Positions 45,395 to 54,199 of a stretch of DNA of 64,000 nt are shown in pieces. Source of the DNA: Pseudaminobacter soli (ex Zhang et al. 2022) (GTDB lineage Bacteria; Pseudomonadota; Alphaproteobacteria; Rhizobiales; Rhizobiaceae); NCBI RefSeq assembly GCF_014595955.1, contig NZ_JABVCF010000002.1:372001-436000 (forward strand), in the 5' to 3' direction. Each line of letters starts with the position of its first letter. Positions within the stretch are counted from its first letter, which is position 1. The position numbers and the translations under genes were made by a program. Below the pieces are notes generated by a model that was not told the DNA's origin, made no database searches, and saw only the letters and a program-made list of their open reading frames with translations.

Positions 45395-46381
45395 ATGAAC
45401 AAGGTCGATCGCGACATTGCCAACCTGCCGGATACGACGGTCTCCGTGAAGGAGACGTTCGGCTTCGAATCCAATATGGTCGTGCCGGCCTATTCCGTTC
45501 CAACCGAACATGTGCCGGACATCGACCCGGACTATCTGTTCGACCGCCAGACTACACTGGCGATCCTTTCGGGCTTCGCCTTCAACCGCCGCGTCATGGT
45601 GTCGGGCTATCACGGTACCGGCAAGTCGACCCACATCGAGCAGGTGGCGGCACGGCTCAACTGGCCGTGCGTGCGCGTGAACCTGGACAGCCATGTCAGC
45701 CGCATCGATCTGGTCGGCAAGGACGCGATCGTGCTTAAGGAAGGCAAGCAGGTCACCGAATTCCGTGACGGCATCCTGCCCTGGGCCTACCAGCACAATG
45801 TCGCGCTCTGCTTTGACGAATATGACGCCGGCCGCCCGGACGTGATGTTCGTCATCCAGCGCGTGCTGGAAAGCTCGGGCCGCCTCACGCTGCTCGACCA
45901 GAGCCGCGTCATCCGACCGCACCCGGCCTTCCGCCTGTTCGCGACCGCCAACACGGTCGGCCTCGGCGACACCACCGGGCTCTACCACGGTACCCAGCAG
46001 ATCAACCAGGCGCAGATGGACCGCTGGTCGATCGTCACCACGCTGAACTACCTGCCGCACGACAACGAGGTGGCGATCGTGCTGGCGAAGGCCAAGCACT
46101 ACCGCGACGCCAAGGGCAAGGACATCGTCAACAAGATGGTGCGGCTGGCCGACATGACGCGCTCGGCCTTCATCAACGGCGATCTCTCCACCGTGATGAG
46201 CCCGCGCACGGTGATCACCTGGGCCGAGAACGCCGAGATTTTCGGCGACGTCGGCATGGCTTTCCGGCTGACCTTCGTGAACAAGTGCGACGAGCTGGAG
46301 CGGCCGATCGTGGCGGAGTTCTACCAGCGCTGCTTCGGCCAGGAATTGCCGGAGAGCGCGGCGAACGTGGTGTTGAGCTGA
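45395..46381 (+). CDS. cobS: Cobaltochelatase subunit CobS
   Basis: A 328-aa AAA+ ATPase of the aerobic cobaltochelatase CobNST, which inserts cobalt into hydrogenobyrinic acid a,c-diamide. Walker [10 protein letters not shown] is near residues 70-78, Walker [11 protein letters not shown] near 137-146, and the MoxR-type segments LFATANTVG and MSPRTVITW follow. GGAGCAAAG precedes the ATG at 45395. cobT starts 11 bp after the stop. cobN is not in the window. Confidence 0.96.
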   Translation: MNKVDRDIANLPDTTVSVKETFGFESNMVVPAYSVPTEHVPDIDPDYLFDRQTTLAILSGFAFNRRVMVSGYHGTGKSTHIEQVAARLNWPCVRVNLDSHVSRIDLVGKDAIVLKEGKQVTEFRDGILPWAYQHNVALCFDEYDAGRPDVMFVIQRVLESSGRLTLLDQSRVIRPHPAFRLFATANTVGLGDTTGLYHGTQQINQAQMDRWSIVTTLNYLPHDNEVAIVLAKAKHYRDAKGKDIVNKMVRLADMTRSAFINGDLSTVMSPRTVITWAENAEIFGDVGMAFRLTFVNKCDELERPIVAEFYQRCFGQELPESAANVVLS

Positions 46382-46392
46382 TCTACGGCAAG

Positions 46393-48288
46393 ATGTCCGG
46401 CCCCGGCGATAATACCCGCAAGAAGCCGAAGAACGGCGCAGACACGGACGTCTTCAAGCGTTCCGTGACGGTGACCATGCGCGCCATTTCGGGCGACCGG
46501 GAGATGGAGGTCGGCTTCGCCAAGGACAAGGCGGCGCTGGCCGGAAGCCGGGCGCGCCTGCCGGAGCTGCCGAAGAAGCCTTCCGCCAATGACATAGCGG
46601 TCACGCGCGGACTGGGCGACTCCATGGCCCTGAAGCGCGCCTGCCACGACAACCGCATCCATACGCGGCTTGCTCCCGAAGGACGGCAGGCGAGGGCGGT
46701 ATTCGACGCCGTCGAGCAGGCGCGGGTGGAATCGATCGGTTCCCGGCGGATGGCAGGGGTCGCCGACAATATCGGCCGGATGCTCGAGGACAAATATCAG
46801 CGCGCCAATCTGGCGGATGTGCGCGAGCAGTCCGAAGCGCCGCTGGAGGAAGCTCTCTCGCTGATCGTGCGGGAGAGGCTGACCGGCCGTCCTGTTCCGA
46901 AGAGCGGCGAGCGTCTGGTGTCGCTCTGGCGCGACTGGATCGAGCAGAAGTCAGGTGGTGCACTGGACCGCCTGAGCGGCGAAGTCGAGGACCAGAATGC
47001 CTTCGCGCGTGTCGTGCGCGACATGCTGGCGTCGATGGACATGGCCGAGGAACTCGGCGACGAGCAGCAGAACGAGGACACCGAGTCGGAGGACAACGAG
47101 CCGCAGGGCGAGGAAAGCTCCGAATCGGGCGAGGACGACACCGGCGCCGAGCAGGCTCAGCCCGAAGAGACCGAAGCGACCTCCGAGGAGGAGCAGGCCG
47201 GCGAGATGGAGGCGGCGGACGCCGACGCCGACGATACGACCGATGACGAGGATGCCGACGCCGAGACGCCCGGCGAGATGCGGCGGAAGGAGGATCCCTT
47301 CGCCAATCTGCCGAGGGAGATCGACTACAAGGTCTTCACCACGCAGTTCGACGAGACGGTCGGTGCCGAGGAGCTCTGCGACGAGGAAGAGCTGGATCGG
47401 CTGCGGGCCTTCCTCGACAAGCAACTCTCCAACCTGCAGGGCGTGGTCGGGCGCCTGGCGAACCGGCTGCAGCGCCGCCTCATGGCGCAGCAGAACCGAT
47501 CCTGGGACTTCGATCTCGAGGAGGGCTACCTCGACACGGCGCGACTGGTCCGCATCGTAATAGACCCGATGCAGCCGCTCTCGTTCAAGCAGGAGCGCGA
47601 TACCAAATTCCGCGACACGGTGGTGACGCTGGTGCTCGACAATTCCGGCTCGATGCGCGGCCGGCCGATTACTGTGGCGGCGACCTGCGCCGACATCCTT
47701 GCGCGTACGCTGGAGCGCTGCGGCGTCTCGGTCGAGATCCTCGGCTTCACCACCCGCGCCTGGAAGGGCGGGCAGGCGCGCGAAAAATGGCTGAAGGACG
47801 GCAAGCCCGCCAATCCGGGGCGCCTCAACGACCTTCGCCACATCATCTACAAGAGCGCTGACACGCCGTGGCGCCGGGCGCGGCGCAATCTCGGCCTGAT
47901 GATGCGCGAGGGGCTGCTCAAGGAAAACATCGACGGCGAGGCTCTGCTGTGGGCGCATCAGCGGCTGATCGCCCGGCCCGAGCAGCGCAAGATTTTGATG
48001 ATGATCTCGGATGGCGCGCCGGTCGATGATTCCACGCTGTCGGTCAATCCGGGCAACTATCTGGAGCGACACCTGCGCGCGGTCATCGAGCTCATCGAGA
48101 CGCGCTCGCCGGTCGAATTGCTCGCCATCGGCATCGGCCACGACGTGACGCGCTATTACCGCCGCGCCGTGACCATCGTCGATGCGGAGGAACTCGCCGG
48201 GGCCATGACCGAGCAACTCGCCTCGTTGTTCGGCGAGGAGACCCCGCGCGAACTGCGGCGGTCCGGCGGCCTGCGCAGGGCGGGATGA
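46393..48288 (+). CDS. cobT: Cobaltochelatase subunit CobT
   Basis: A 631-aa partner of CobS. An N-terminal domain is followed by a long acidic Glu/Asp-rich linker (about residues 215-300) and a C-terminal VWA domain with a MIDAS motif DNSGSM near 415. These match CobT. The ATG at 46393 gives [11 protein letters not shown]; a longer frame upstream overlaps cobS. The stop overlaps the start of the phytase-family gene (ATGA), which extends the operon. Confidence 0.96.
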   Translation: MSGPGDNTRKKPKNGADTDVFKRSVTVTMRAISGDREMEVGFAKDKAALAGSRARLPELPKKPSANDIAVTRGLGDSMALKRACHDNRIHTRLAPEGRQARAVFDAVEQARVESIGSRRMAGVADNIGRMLEDKYQRANLADVREQSEAPLEEALSLIVRERLTGRPVPKSGERLVSLWRDWIEQKSGGALDRLSGEVEDQNAFARVVRDMLASMDMAEELGDEQQNEDTESEDNEPQGEESSESGEDDTGAEQAQPEETEATSEEEQAGEMEAADADADDTTDDEDADAETPGEMRRKEDPFANLPREIDYKVFTTQFDETVGAEELCDEEELDRLRAFLDKQLSNLQGVVGRLANRLQRRLMAQQNRSWDFDLEEGYLDTARLVRIVIDPMQPLSFKQERDTKFRDTVVTLVLDNSGSMRGRPITVAATCADILARTLERCGVSVEILGFTTRAWKGGQAREKWLKDGKPANPGRLNDLRHIIYKSADTPWRRARRNLGLMMREGLLKENIDGEALLWAHQRLIARPEQRKILMMISDGAPVDDSTLSVNPGNYLERHLRAVIELIETRSPVELLAIGIGHDVTRYYRRAVTIVDAEELAGAMTEQLASLFGEETPRELRRSGGLRRAG

Positions 48289-49361
48289 CGCGGGCTCTTG
48301 AGCTGATCAAGGCACTTATTGGTTTGCCCCGTTTCGCGCGGGCGCGACGGAGATCGGTGCTGATCGGATCTTTCTTTGCAGCTCTGACCTGCCTTCAGCC
48401 TTTTACGTCTTCTTTCGCCGCCGACCCCGCTCCCATCGAGCAGATGGAGATTTCGTCGCGGACGATCACCCAGTTCCGCATCGGCCGGGACGAGACCCGG
48501 TTCGGGCCGCTGGAGTTCGTCGGCGGGCTCGAGATGACGTCGAGCGGGCGCGATTTCGGCGCGCTCTCGGCTTTCCGGTTCCTGAAGCCCGGCAGCGACT
48601 TCATCGGCGTGGCGGATACCGGCTTCTGGTTCTTCGGGAAGGTTGAGCGGGACGATGCTGGCCGACCGGTGGGCTTCGGCGACTTCCGCATGGTCCAGAT
48701 GGTCGACACGGCCGGCCAACCAATCACGAAGAAAGAACTCGTCGATGCCGAGGGACTGGACGTCAAGGACGGCATAGCGACCGTAGGCTTCGAGCGCGAC
48801 CATCGCCTCTCGCAGTTCAGGATCGATCCCGACAACATGAAGGCGCCGTTCAGGGAGCTCGATTTCCTGATCCCGAAATGGGAACTGCGCAAGAACCGCG
48901 GTTTTGAGACGGTGACGCGCGCCCCCGCCGGCGGTCAGCGGAAGGGTGCGTTGGTGGTCGTCTCGGAGAAGAGCCTGGACAAGGCCGGCAATATCTTCGC
49001 CGCGATCATCGAGGGCCCGGACAAGGGCATCTTCACGGTCAAGCGCATAGGCGAGTTCGACATCACCGATGGCGCCTTCCTGCCCGGTGGGGACCTGCTG
49101 CTGCTGGAGCGCAGCTACGGTCTGGCAGAGGGCGTGAAGATGCGGCTGCGCCGCATCCCGGGCGAGACGATCGCCAAAGGGAAGGTGGCCGATGGCCCCG
49201 TGCTGTTCGAGGCCGACATGTCTTACCTGATCGACAACATGGAAGGCCTGGACGTCTGGCAGCGCGCCGACGGCGCGACGATTGTCTCCCTCATTTCCGA
49301 CGACAACCACTCCATCCTGCAGCGAAATCTCTATCTGGAATTCATGCTGCACGACGAGTGA
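48285..49361 (+). CDS. Esterase-like activity of phytase family protein
   Basis: A 358-aa exported protein of the phytase-like beta-propeller family annotated from plant and rhizobial genomes (PF13449 type). An N-terminal basic stretch (RFARARRRS) and hydrophobic segment [15 protein letters not shown] end near residue 45 in SFAADP, a probable signal peptide with an unusually long n-region. Propeller segments [11 protein letters not shown] and [17 protein letters not shown] are seen. It is translationally coupled to cobT, a conserved rhizobial arrangement whose meaning is unclear. Confidence 0.82.
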   Translation: MTRALELIKALIGLPRFARARRRSVLIGSFFAALTCLQPFTSSFAADPAPIEQMEISSRTITQFRIGRDETRFGPLEFVGGLEMTSSGRDFGALSAFRFLKPGSDFIGVADTGFWFFGKVERDDAGRPVGFGDFRMVQMVDTAGQPITKKELVDAEGLDVKDGIATVGFERDHRLSQFRIDPDNMKAPFRELDFLIPKWELRKNRGFETVTRAPAGGQRKGALVVVSEKSLDKAGNIFAAIIEGPDKGIFTVKRIGEFDITDGAFLPGGDLLLLERSYGLAEGVKMRLRRIPGETIAKGKVADGPVLFEADMSYLIDNMEGLDVWQRADGATIVSLISDDNHSILQRNLYLEFMLHDE

Positions 49362-49371
49362 GGCGCTTATA

Positions 49372-49472
49372 CCCCCCCCTTGAGGGGAGGGTCGGGGTGG
49401 GGGTTAAGAACGTCGTGCTTTCTCGTTTACCCCACCCGACCTCAAGGCCACCCTCCCACAAGGGGAGAAGGG
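49372..49472. repeat. GC-rich palindromic intergenic repeat, copy 1
   Basis: About 100 bp between two convergent genes. The left end CCCCTTGAGGGGAGGGTCGGG is mirrored by CCCGACCTC...CACCCTCCCACAAGGGG on the right, with small mismatches. The same CCCTCCC..ACAAGGGGGAG-type arms occur at about 53971-54121 and 57882-58024. Confidence 0.7.
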
Positions 49473-49481
49473 GATTGCGCC

Positions 49482-50582
49482 TTACGCCGCCAGATGCTGT
49501 GCGCCCGCCTGGGCGTAGTTGCGGCCGAAGCTGTTGGCGAGGAAGGCGTCGAGCGAGATGTCTTCCTGCCGGACAAAACCCTTCTGGGGCAGCGCGCCCG
49601 AGGCCAGCATGTCGAGCACCGCGCAGATGCCGGAGGCCGTGGTGATCTGGATCGCGCTACGCACGGTGTTGCCGATGCGGCGGCTGTAGATCTTGTTGGC
49701 GTAGGTTTCCTGCATGAGCCGGCCGTTCTTGCGTCCGCTGACGGTGACGAAGATCACCACCACGTCCTGCAGCGTCGCAGGCAGGGCGTTTTCCAGGATG
49801 TCCTTCAGCACGTCGCGGCGGTCGCGCAGGCCGAGATCGTTGAGCAGCGCCTTCATGATCGCGGCATGGCCGGGATAGCGAATGGTGCGGTAGTTGAGCG
49901 TCCGCACCTTGCCGGCATAGGTCTCGCACAGCGTCCCGAGTCCGCCCGAAGTGTTGAAGGCCTCATAGGTCACGCCGTCGAGCGAGAATTCCTCGCGCTC
50001 TTCCAGCGGCGGCACCTCGGTCAGTTCGCCGTCCACGATGGCCTCGCAAGGCTCGCAATATTCATTGATGACGCCGTCGGTACTCCAGGTGAGATTGTAG
50101 TTCAGCGCATTGGACGGAAATTGCGGCAGTGCGCCCACCCGCATGCGCACGCTGTCCAGCGTGTCGAAATGCTTTGCATGGTCGTTGGCGACGATCGAGA
50201 TGAAGCCCGGCGCCAGGCCGCATTGGGGAATGAAGGCGGTGCCGGCACTTGCCGCCAGTTCCTTCACGCGGCGGGTGCTGGCAACGTCTTCGGTGAGGTC
50301 GAGATAGTGCACGCCCGCACTTGCCGCCGCCTCGGCGATCCGGGTCGTGAGGTGGAAGGGGGCCGCGCTCAGCACCGCGAATTTTCCGGCAAGCACCGCT
50401 TCCAGCGCGCCGGCCTGGCCGATGTCGATCTGCCGAGTGGCGATGCCGGAGACGACATCCAGCGCATCGAGTTGCGCCTGCGAGCGGTCCACCACGGTGA
50501 CGCGATAGTCCTCGCTTCCCGCCAGCATGTCCGCGATTGTTGCGCCGATCTTGCCTGCGCCGACGACGACGATTTCCTTCAT
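49482..50582 (-). CDS. Saccharopine dehydrogenase family protein
   Basis: A 366-aa NAD(P)-dependent enzyme. The Rossmann motif VVGAGKIGATIADML is at residues 5-19, then VVDRSQAQL, and the C-terminal domain resembles Lys9/carboxynorspermidine-type dehydrogenases. It could act in lysine catabolism or polyamine-like synthesis; the substrate is not certain. It is divergent from an Lrp/AsnC regulator with a 121-bp shared intergenic region, which suggests control by that regulator and amino-acid responsiveness. Confidence 0.85.
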   Translation of the reverse strand: MKEIVVVGAGKIGATIADMLAGSEDYRVTVVDRSQAQLDALDVVSGIATRQIDIGQAGALEAVLAGKFAVLSAAPFHLTTRIAEAAASAGVHYLDLTEDVASTRRVKELAASAGTAFIPQCGLAPGFISIVANDHAKHFDTLDSVRMRVGALPQFPSNALNYNLTWSTDGVINEYCEPCEAIVDGELTEVPPLEEREEFSLDGVTYEAFNTSGGLGTLCETYAGKVRTLNYRTIRYPGHAAIMKALLNDLGLRDRRDVLKDILENALPATLQDVVVIFVTVSGRKNGRLMQETYANKIYSRRIGNTVRSAIQITTASGICAVLDMLASGALPQKGFVRQEDISLDAFLANSFGRNYAQAGAQHLAA

Positions 50583-50644
50583 TGGCTACCCCCTTTGGAG
50601 TGGAATCCCGGAAAGTAGTAGCTTGGACCCCCGTCGGATGACAG

Positions 50645-50669
50645 TATCGCTTTGCGCGAAATAGCGCTA
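50645..50669. promoter_or_regulatory. Imperfect dyad, candidate Lrp-type operator
   Basis: The 25-bp sequence from TATCGC to GCGCTA has partial twofold symmetry (TAxCGCT .. AGCGxTA arms around a GCGCGAA centre) in the gap between the divergent dehydrogenase and regulator genes. It sits where an AsnC-family autoregulatory site would be expected. Assignment is tentative. Confidence 0.3.
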
Positions 50670-50703
50670 CAGTTCAGGCAATCCGCCGAGGAGATTGTGC
50701 AGA

Positions 50704-51132
50704 ATGACGACCGATGCCGACCGCGCCTTGATCGGGCTGCTGCGCGAGAACGCCCGCGCCTCGACGGCCGACTTGGCGCGCCGGCTCGGCGTGTCGCGAA
50801 CGACCGTGCAAAGCCGGCTGGAACGGCTGGAAAAGAGCGGCGTGATTTCGGGCTACAGCGTGAAGCTCGCGCCGGACTACGAGAAGAACCTCGTCCGCGC
50901 GCACATCCTCGTGACGGCACTGCCCAAGCTCTCGGCTTCCGTCGAGGCCGTTCTCCGCCGCATTCCGGAGGTCCGCACGCTGCATTCTGTGAGCGGCAGT
51001 TTCGATATGATCATCATCGTGGAAGCGCCGTCCGTGCGCGATCTCGACACGCTGATCGACAGCATCGGAGCGCTGGAGGGCGTGGAGCGCACGCTGTCTT
51101 CCATCATCCTGTCCACGCGAATCGACCGCTGA
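50704..51132 (+). CDS. Lrp/AsnC family transcriptional regulator
   Basis: A 142-aa feast/famine regulator. The helix-turn-helix spans TADLARRLGVSRTTVQSRLERL (residues about 19-40) and is followed by GVISGYSV. The RAM (ligand-binding) domain follows with LVTALPK, VSGSFDMIIIVEAP and IILSTRI. The ATG at 50704 has GAGGAG 10 nt upstream. It is divergent from the saccharopine-dehydrogenase family gene, its likely target along with itself; ligand probably an amino acid. Confidence 0.92.
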   Translation: MTTDADRALIGLLRENARASTADLARRLGVSRTTVQSRLERLEKSGVISGYSVKLAPDYEKNLVRAHILVTALPKLSASVEAVLRRIPEVRTLHSVSGSFDMIIIVEAPSVRDLDTLIDSIGALEGVERTLSSIILSTRIDR

Positions 51133-51163
51133 AGCGGCAATTGCCAGACTCGGCGGGTGGAAA

Positions 51164-51859
51164 TCAGCCGGCTCGCTGGCGACCTGCTTCGTCCTGCTTG
51201 GTGGCGAGCCAGATGACGTGCCGCGCGCCGCGCTTGCCGCCTGCGCGGGCTTTCACTTCCTCGGTCGAAAACCCTGCCTGACGCAGGCGATTCGTGAAGG
51301 ATCGATCCGGTCCCGACGACCACACGGACAGTACGCCGCCCGGCCGCAGCGCAGCACGTGCCCGATGCAGGCCAGCCAAGCTGTAGAGCGCGTCATTGGC
51401 CTCGCGGGTAAGTCCTTCGGGGCCGTTGTCCACGTCGAGGAGAATCGCGTCGTAGGTCGCCGAGGCAGACTTTATCAGTAGGCCGACGTCGGTTTCGCGG
51501 ATGGTCACGCGCGGATCGTCGAGGCAGTCGCCGAACACTTCCGCCATCGGGCCGCGCGCCCAGGCGACGACGGAGGGCACCAGTTCCGCGACGGTGACAT
51601 GTGCGTCAGCGCCGAGCGCGGAAAGGGCTGCGCGAAGCGTAAAACCCATGCCCAGGCCGCCGATCAGAATCTGCGGCGAGCGTCGTCCGCCGATCCGCTG
51701 GCAAGACAGCGTTGCCAGCGCCTCCTCCGAGCCGCTGAGACGGCTGTTCATCAGTTCGTTCGTCCCCAGCATGATCGAGAATTCGCCGCCGCGCCTTTTG
51801 AGGCGAAGCTCTCCACCGCCCGGCGTCTTCGCTGAATCGAGCTGGACCCAGGGCAGCAT
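51164..51859 (-). CDS. Spermidine synthase-like methyltransferase-fold protein
   Basis: A 231-aa SAM-fold protein resembling the spermidine synthase superfamily. The nucleotide-binding ILIGGLGMGFTLRAAL is near residues 64-79, VAELVPSVVAWARG near 91-104 and DAILLDVDNGPEG near 134-146. True aminopropyltransferase residues are not certain, so methyltransferase or polyamine activity cannot be separated. It starts 3 bp after the stop of the queuosine-precursor transporter and is therefore in the same riboswitch-controlled transcript. Confidence 0.8.
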   Translation of the reverse strand: MLPWVQLDSAKTPGGGELRLKRRGGEFSIMLGTNELMNSRLSGSEEALATLSCQRIGGRRSPQILIGGLGMGFTLRAALSALGADAHVTVAELVPSVVAWARGPMAEVFGDCLDDPRVTIRETDVGLLIKSASATYDAILLDVDNGPEGLTREANDALYSLAGLHRARAALRPGGVLSVWSSGPDRSFTNRLRQAGFSTEEVKARAGGKRGARHVIWLATKQDEAGRQRAG

Positions 51860-51862
51860 CGA

Positions 51863-52543
51863 CTATGCCGTGGCCGTTGCCGGCTGGCTCCAGCGGGCTG
51901 CAATCAGCCTGTAGGGAATGAGCGCGAAAACAGCGATCAGCAGCTTCAAGGTGAGGTCGCCCAGCGCCCAGGACAACCAGCGCGGCGCCTCGGTCGCGAA
52001 CGAGCCGAACAGCGGCGCGGCTTCCAGCGCGAAAGCGTCCTGCGGGCCGAGGAAGGAAAAGGCCGCAGCGAAGGCCACCGAGAAGAAGATCATGGTGTCG
52101 ACGACCGAACCGGCGAGCGTGCCGAAGATCGGCGCCCGCCACCAGCTCTGCCGGCGTAGCCAGTTGAATACGGTGACGTCCAGGAGTTGGGCGACAAGGA
52201 AGGCCGTGCCCGAGGCGATCGCGATACGCACCACCCGCCCGGCGGCGGTGTCGAACTCGATCAGGCCGAGCCGGAAGAGAAGCGGCGGGAAGATGATCGA
52301 GCAGGTGACCGCCAGCATGAAGCCGACGAACACCACCCGGCGGGCGAAGAGCGGGCCGTAACGCCGGTTGGCGAGGTCGGTGACCAGGAAGGCGAAGGGA
52401 TAGGTAAAGGCGCCCCAGGTCAGGATGTCGGCGAGTGACAGTTGGCCGAGCGTGCCCTGCACGGGGAATTGGACGAGGATGTTCGAGGCGACGACCACGA
52501 CAGCCATCGCGGCCACGAAGGGCAGATAAGTCTGGGATTTCAT
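51863..52543 (-). CDS. Queuosine precursor transporter (YhhQ/VUT family)
   Basis: A 226-aa inner-membrane protein of the YhhQ (COG1738, VUT) family, which imports the queuosine precursors preQ0/preQ1. Six helices are visible, starting PFVAAMAVVVVASNILVQFP, with the characteristic TYPFAFLVTDLANRRYG near residues 46-62 and SVVDTMIFFSVAF near 142-154. The AUG lies 8 nt after AGGA, and both fall inside a preQ1-I riboswitch, which supports this function. rpmB is upstream with a terminator between. Confidence 0.92.
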   Translation of the reverse strand: MKSQTYLPFVAAMAVVVVASNILVQFPVQGTLGQLSLADILTWGAFTYPFAFLVTDLANRRYGPLFARRVVFVGFMLAVTCSIIFPPLLFRLGLIEFDTAAGRVVRIAIASGTAFLVAQLLDVTVFNWLRRQSWWRAPIFGTLAGSVVDTMIFFSVAFAAAFSFLGPQDAFALEAAPLFGSFATEAPRWLSWALGDLTLKLLIAVFALIPYRLIAARWSQPATATA

Positions 52544-52570
52544 TTTTTTATCCTGGGTGATGGAACCAGT
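52541..52570 (-). promoter_or_regulatory. preQ1-I riboswitch overlapping the start codon
   Basis: Read on the minus strand, the 30 nt have the class preQ1-I pattern: P1 strand CTGG, loop beginning TTC, conserved ACCC, P1 partner CCAG, then G and ATAAAAAA followed by ATG. The alignment to the Bacillus aptamer places the 3' pseudoknot strand at the AUG, paired with CAT in the loop. The Shine-Dalgarno AGGA lies in the P1 3' strand. Ligand binding should therefore block initiation. P1 has 4 pairs, one fewer than usual. Confidence 0.82.
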
Positions 52571-52599
52571 AGGAACCGGGGCGACGGCACACTAATGAA

Positions 52600-52630
52600 C
52601 GGAGCCCGGCATCAGAGATGCCGGGCTCCG
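52600..52630 (-). terminator. Terminator after rpmB
   Basis: CGGAGCCCGGCAT (52600-52612) and its exact reverse complement (52618-52630) form a 13-bp stem with a 5-nt loop. It lies 28 bp after the rpmB stop and before the riboswitch, on the minus strand. Only a modest T-rich stretch follows. Confidence 0.75.
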
Positions 52631-52658
52631 GTGAGGCGGTCGTCCCCCGCCTAAAAAC

Positions 52659-52952
52659 TCAAGCAGCCTGTTCGGCCAACTTCTTGGCGATCTGCTTCTT
52701 GATGAGGCGGGCGCGCTGCGAAAGCTCGCTCTCGTCGGCCTTCGTCAGGAATGCGTCAAGGCCGCCACGATGCTCGACCGAGCGGAGCGCGTTGGCGGAG
52801 ATGCGCAGGCGCACGTTCTGGTTCAGCGCTTCCGACTGCAGCGTGACGTTGACCAGATTCGGAAGGAAGCGGCGGCGGGTCTTGTTGTTGGCGTGGCTGA
52901 CATTATTGCCGGTAAGAACGGCCTTGCCAGTCAGTTCGCAAGCACGGGACAT
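52659..52952 (-). CDS. rpmB: 50S ribosomal protein L28
   Basis: A 97-aa ribosomal protein. The start [20 protein letters not shown] and the basic [11 protein letters not shown] stretch are typical of L28 (bL28), and the long C-terminal helix is the alphaproteobacterial form. It is a single-gene unit with a strong terminator, divergent from the DUF3108 gene across about 200 bp. Confidence 0.97.
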   Translation of the reverse strand: MSRACELTGKAVLTGNNVSHANNKTRRRFLPNLVNVTLQSEALNQNVRLRISANALRSVEHRGGLDAFLTKADESELSQRARLIKKQIAKKLAEQAA

Positions 52953-53149
52953 TTTTCGTTCAACCTTGTTCTCGTTCCGGCCAACGGACCAGCCTCGCCG
53001 GGGTGTGGCGCACGGTCTCTGCGGGCGGCCTTTGGAAAAGTCGAGGTTCCTTAGTGGGAATTGACCGGGGCGTCAAGGCGGGTGCGGGCATCCTCGCAAA
53101 TACGCGCCGGTTTCACATTGCTGCCCAATTCCTCGCATTCCTCGGTTGT

Positions 53150-53962
53150 ATGCGAAACGAGATCCCGAGCCGGGCCAGACCCGTGAAGATTTTCGCGCGT
53201 CTCGGCGTATTGCTCGTCGCGAGCTTGGTCGCGGCGATTGCCGGCGCGATTTCCGCACAAGCCGAAACGTTCCGCGGCGAATACACGATCTACATCTATG
53301 GCCTGCCGATCGCGCGGTCCACCTTCGAAAGCGATGTCAGTCGCGACCGGTTCAGGATCGACGGCACAGTGGCCAGCGCCGGTCTCGCCGAAATCTTCGA
53401 ACGCACGCGCGGCAGCGCCACTGCGTCAGGGCGCTTTTCCGGGGAGCGCACCCAGACCGGGGGCTTTCGCATGGAATATACCGAGGGCCGTAGGAAACAG
53501 ATGACTGCGCTGGGGTTCAGCGGCGGAACGGTGGTGAAGAACGAAAACGTGCCGCCTCTGAAGAAGAGGGGAGACAAATGGGTGCCCGTTCGCGCGGAGC
53601 ATCTGAAAGACGTCATAGACCCGCTTTCAGCGGGTCTGGTCAGGGCGAACAGTCCGGACGAAGTTTGCGGCCGCACCGTAAAGCTCTTCGACGGCGAGTT
53701 CAGGTTCGATACGACGCTCCGGCCCGTTGCCACACCGGCGGCTGCGAAGGACTATGGCGACAAGGTCGTCACCTGCCGGGTGTCCGTCACGCCTGTGGCT
53801 GGCTACAGGAAGGGCCGGCGGGCGCTGGACTACCTGAAGAGCAAGAGCAAGATCATCGTCTCGTTTGCGCCGCTGGGCTCGACGGGCGTCTATGCGCCCG
53901 TCTACGCGACCATCGGCACAGAGATTGGCACGGTGAAGGTCTTTTCAAAGCGGCTTGATTAG
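53150..53962 (+). CDS. DUF3108-domain exported protein
   Basis: A 270-aa protein with a basic N-terminus, a hydrophobic signal segment (about residues 14-37, VASLVAAIAGAISAQA) and a DUF3108 domain: GEYTIYIYGLPIARSTFES, ASAGLAEIFERTRG and VIDPLSAGLVRA. The start at ATG 53150 gives the signal peptide; a longer upstream frame is open but does not. Neighbourhood with rpmB is conserved. The family function is unknown; a periplasmic role is inferred. Confidence 0.85.
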   Translation: MRNEIPSRARPVKIFARLGVLLVASLVAAIAGAISAQAETFRGEYTIYIYGLPIARSTFESDVSRDRFRIDGTVASAGLAEIFERTRGSATASGRFSGERTQTGGFRMEYTEGRRKQMTALGFSGGTVVKNENVPPLKKRGDKWVPVRAEHLKDVIDPLSAGLVRANSPDEVCGRTVKLFDGEFRFDTTLRPVATPAAAKDYGDKVVTCRVSVTPVAGYRKGRRALDYLKSKSKIIVSFAPLGSTGVYAPVYATIGTEIGTVKVFSKRLD

Positions 53963-53970
53963 ACGGCGAC

Positions 53971-54121
53971 GCACCCCTCCCCCTCGAGGGGAGGGTGGCC
54001 GCGAAGCGGCCGGGAGGGGTCCTTACGGCCGGCCTCGACCTCTTCTTTTTACAATTAAGTCGCGGCCGGCCGCGACGACCCCCTCTGGCCGCTTCGCGGC
54101 CATCTCCCCCACAAGGGGGAA
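53971..54121. repeat. GC-rich palindromic intergenic repeat, copy 2
   Basis: About 150 bp between DUF3108 and the YddG-type exporter. It contains GGCCGCGAAGCGGCC (53997-54011) and its exact reverse complement (54087-54101), and begins and ends with CCTCCCC..GGGGAGG and CTCCCCCACAAGGGGGA arms shared with copies 1 and 3. Confidence 0.75.
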
Positions 54122-54199
54122 GAGGACGCTGGCGCGGCGACTTGAACGGCCGCCAATCGTCGCATAAGCCAGCCGAAACGCTGCGGAGGGAAGGGCAAG

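Noticed and set aside
49380-50618. 412-aa plus-strand frame over the saccharopine-dehydrogenase family gene
   Set aside because: It begins inside a palindromic repeat and is antisense to a gene with a clear Rossmann motif.
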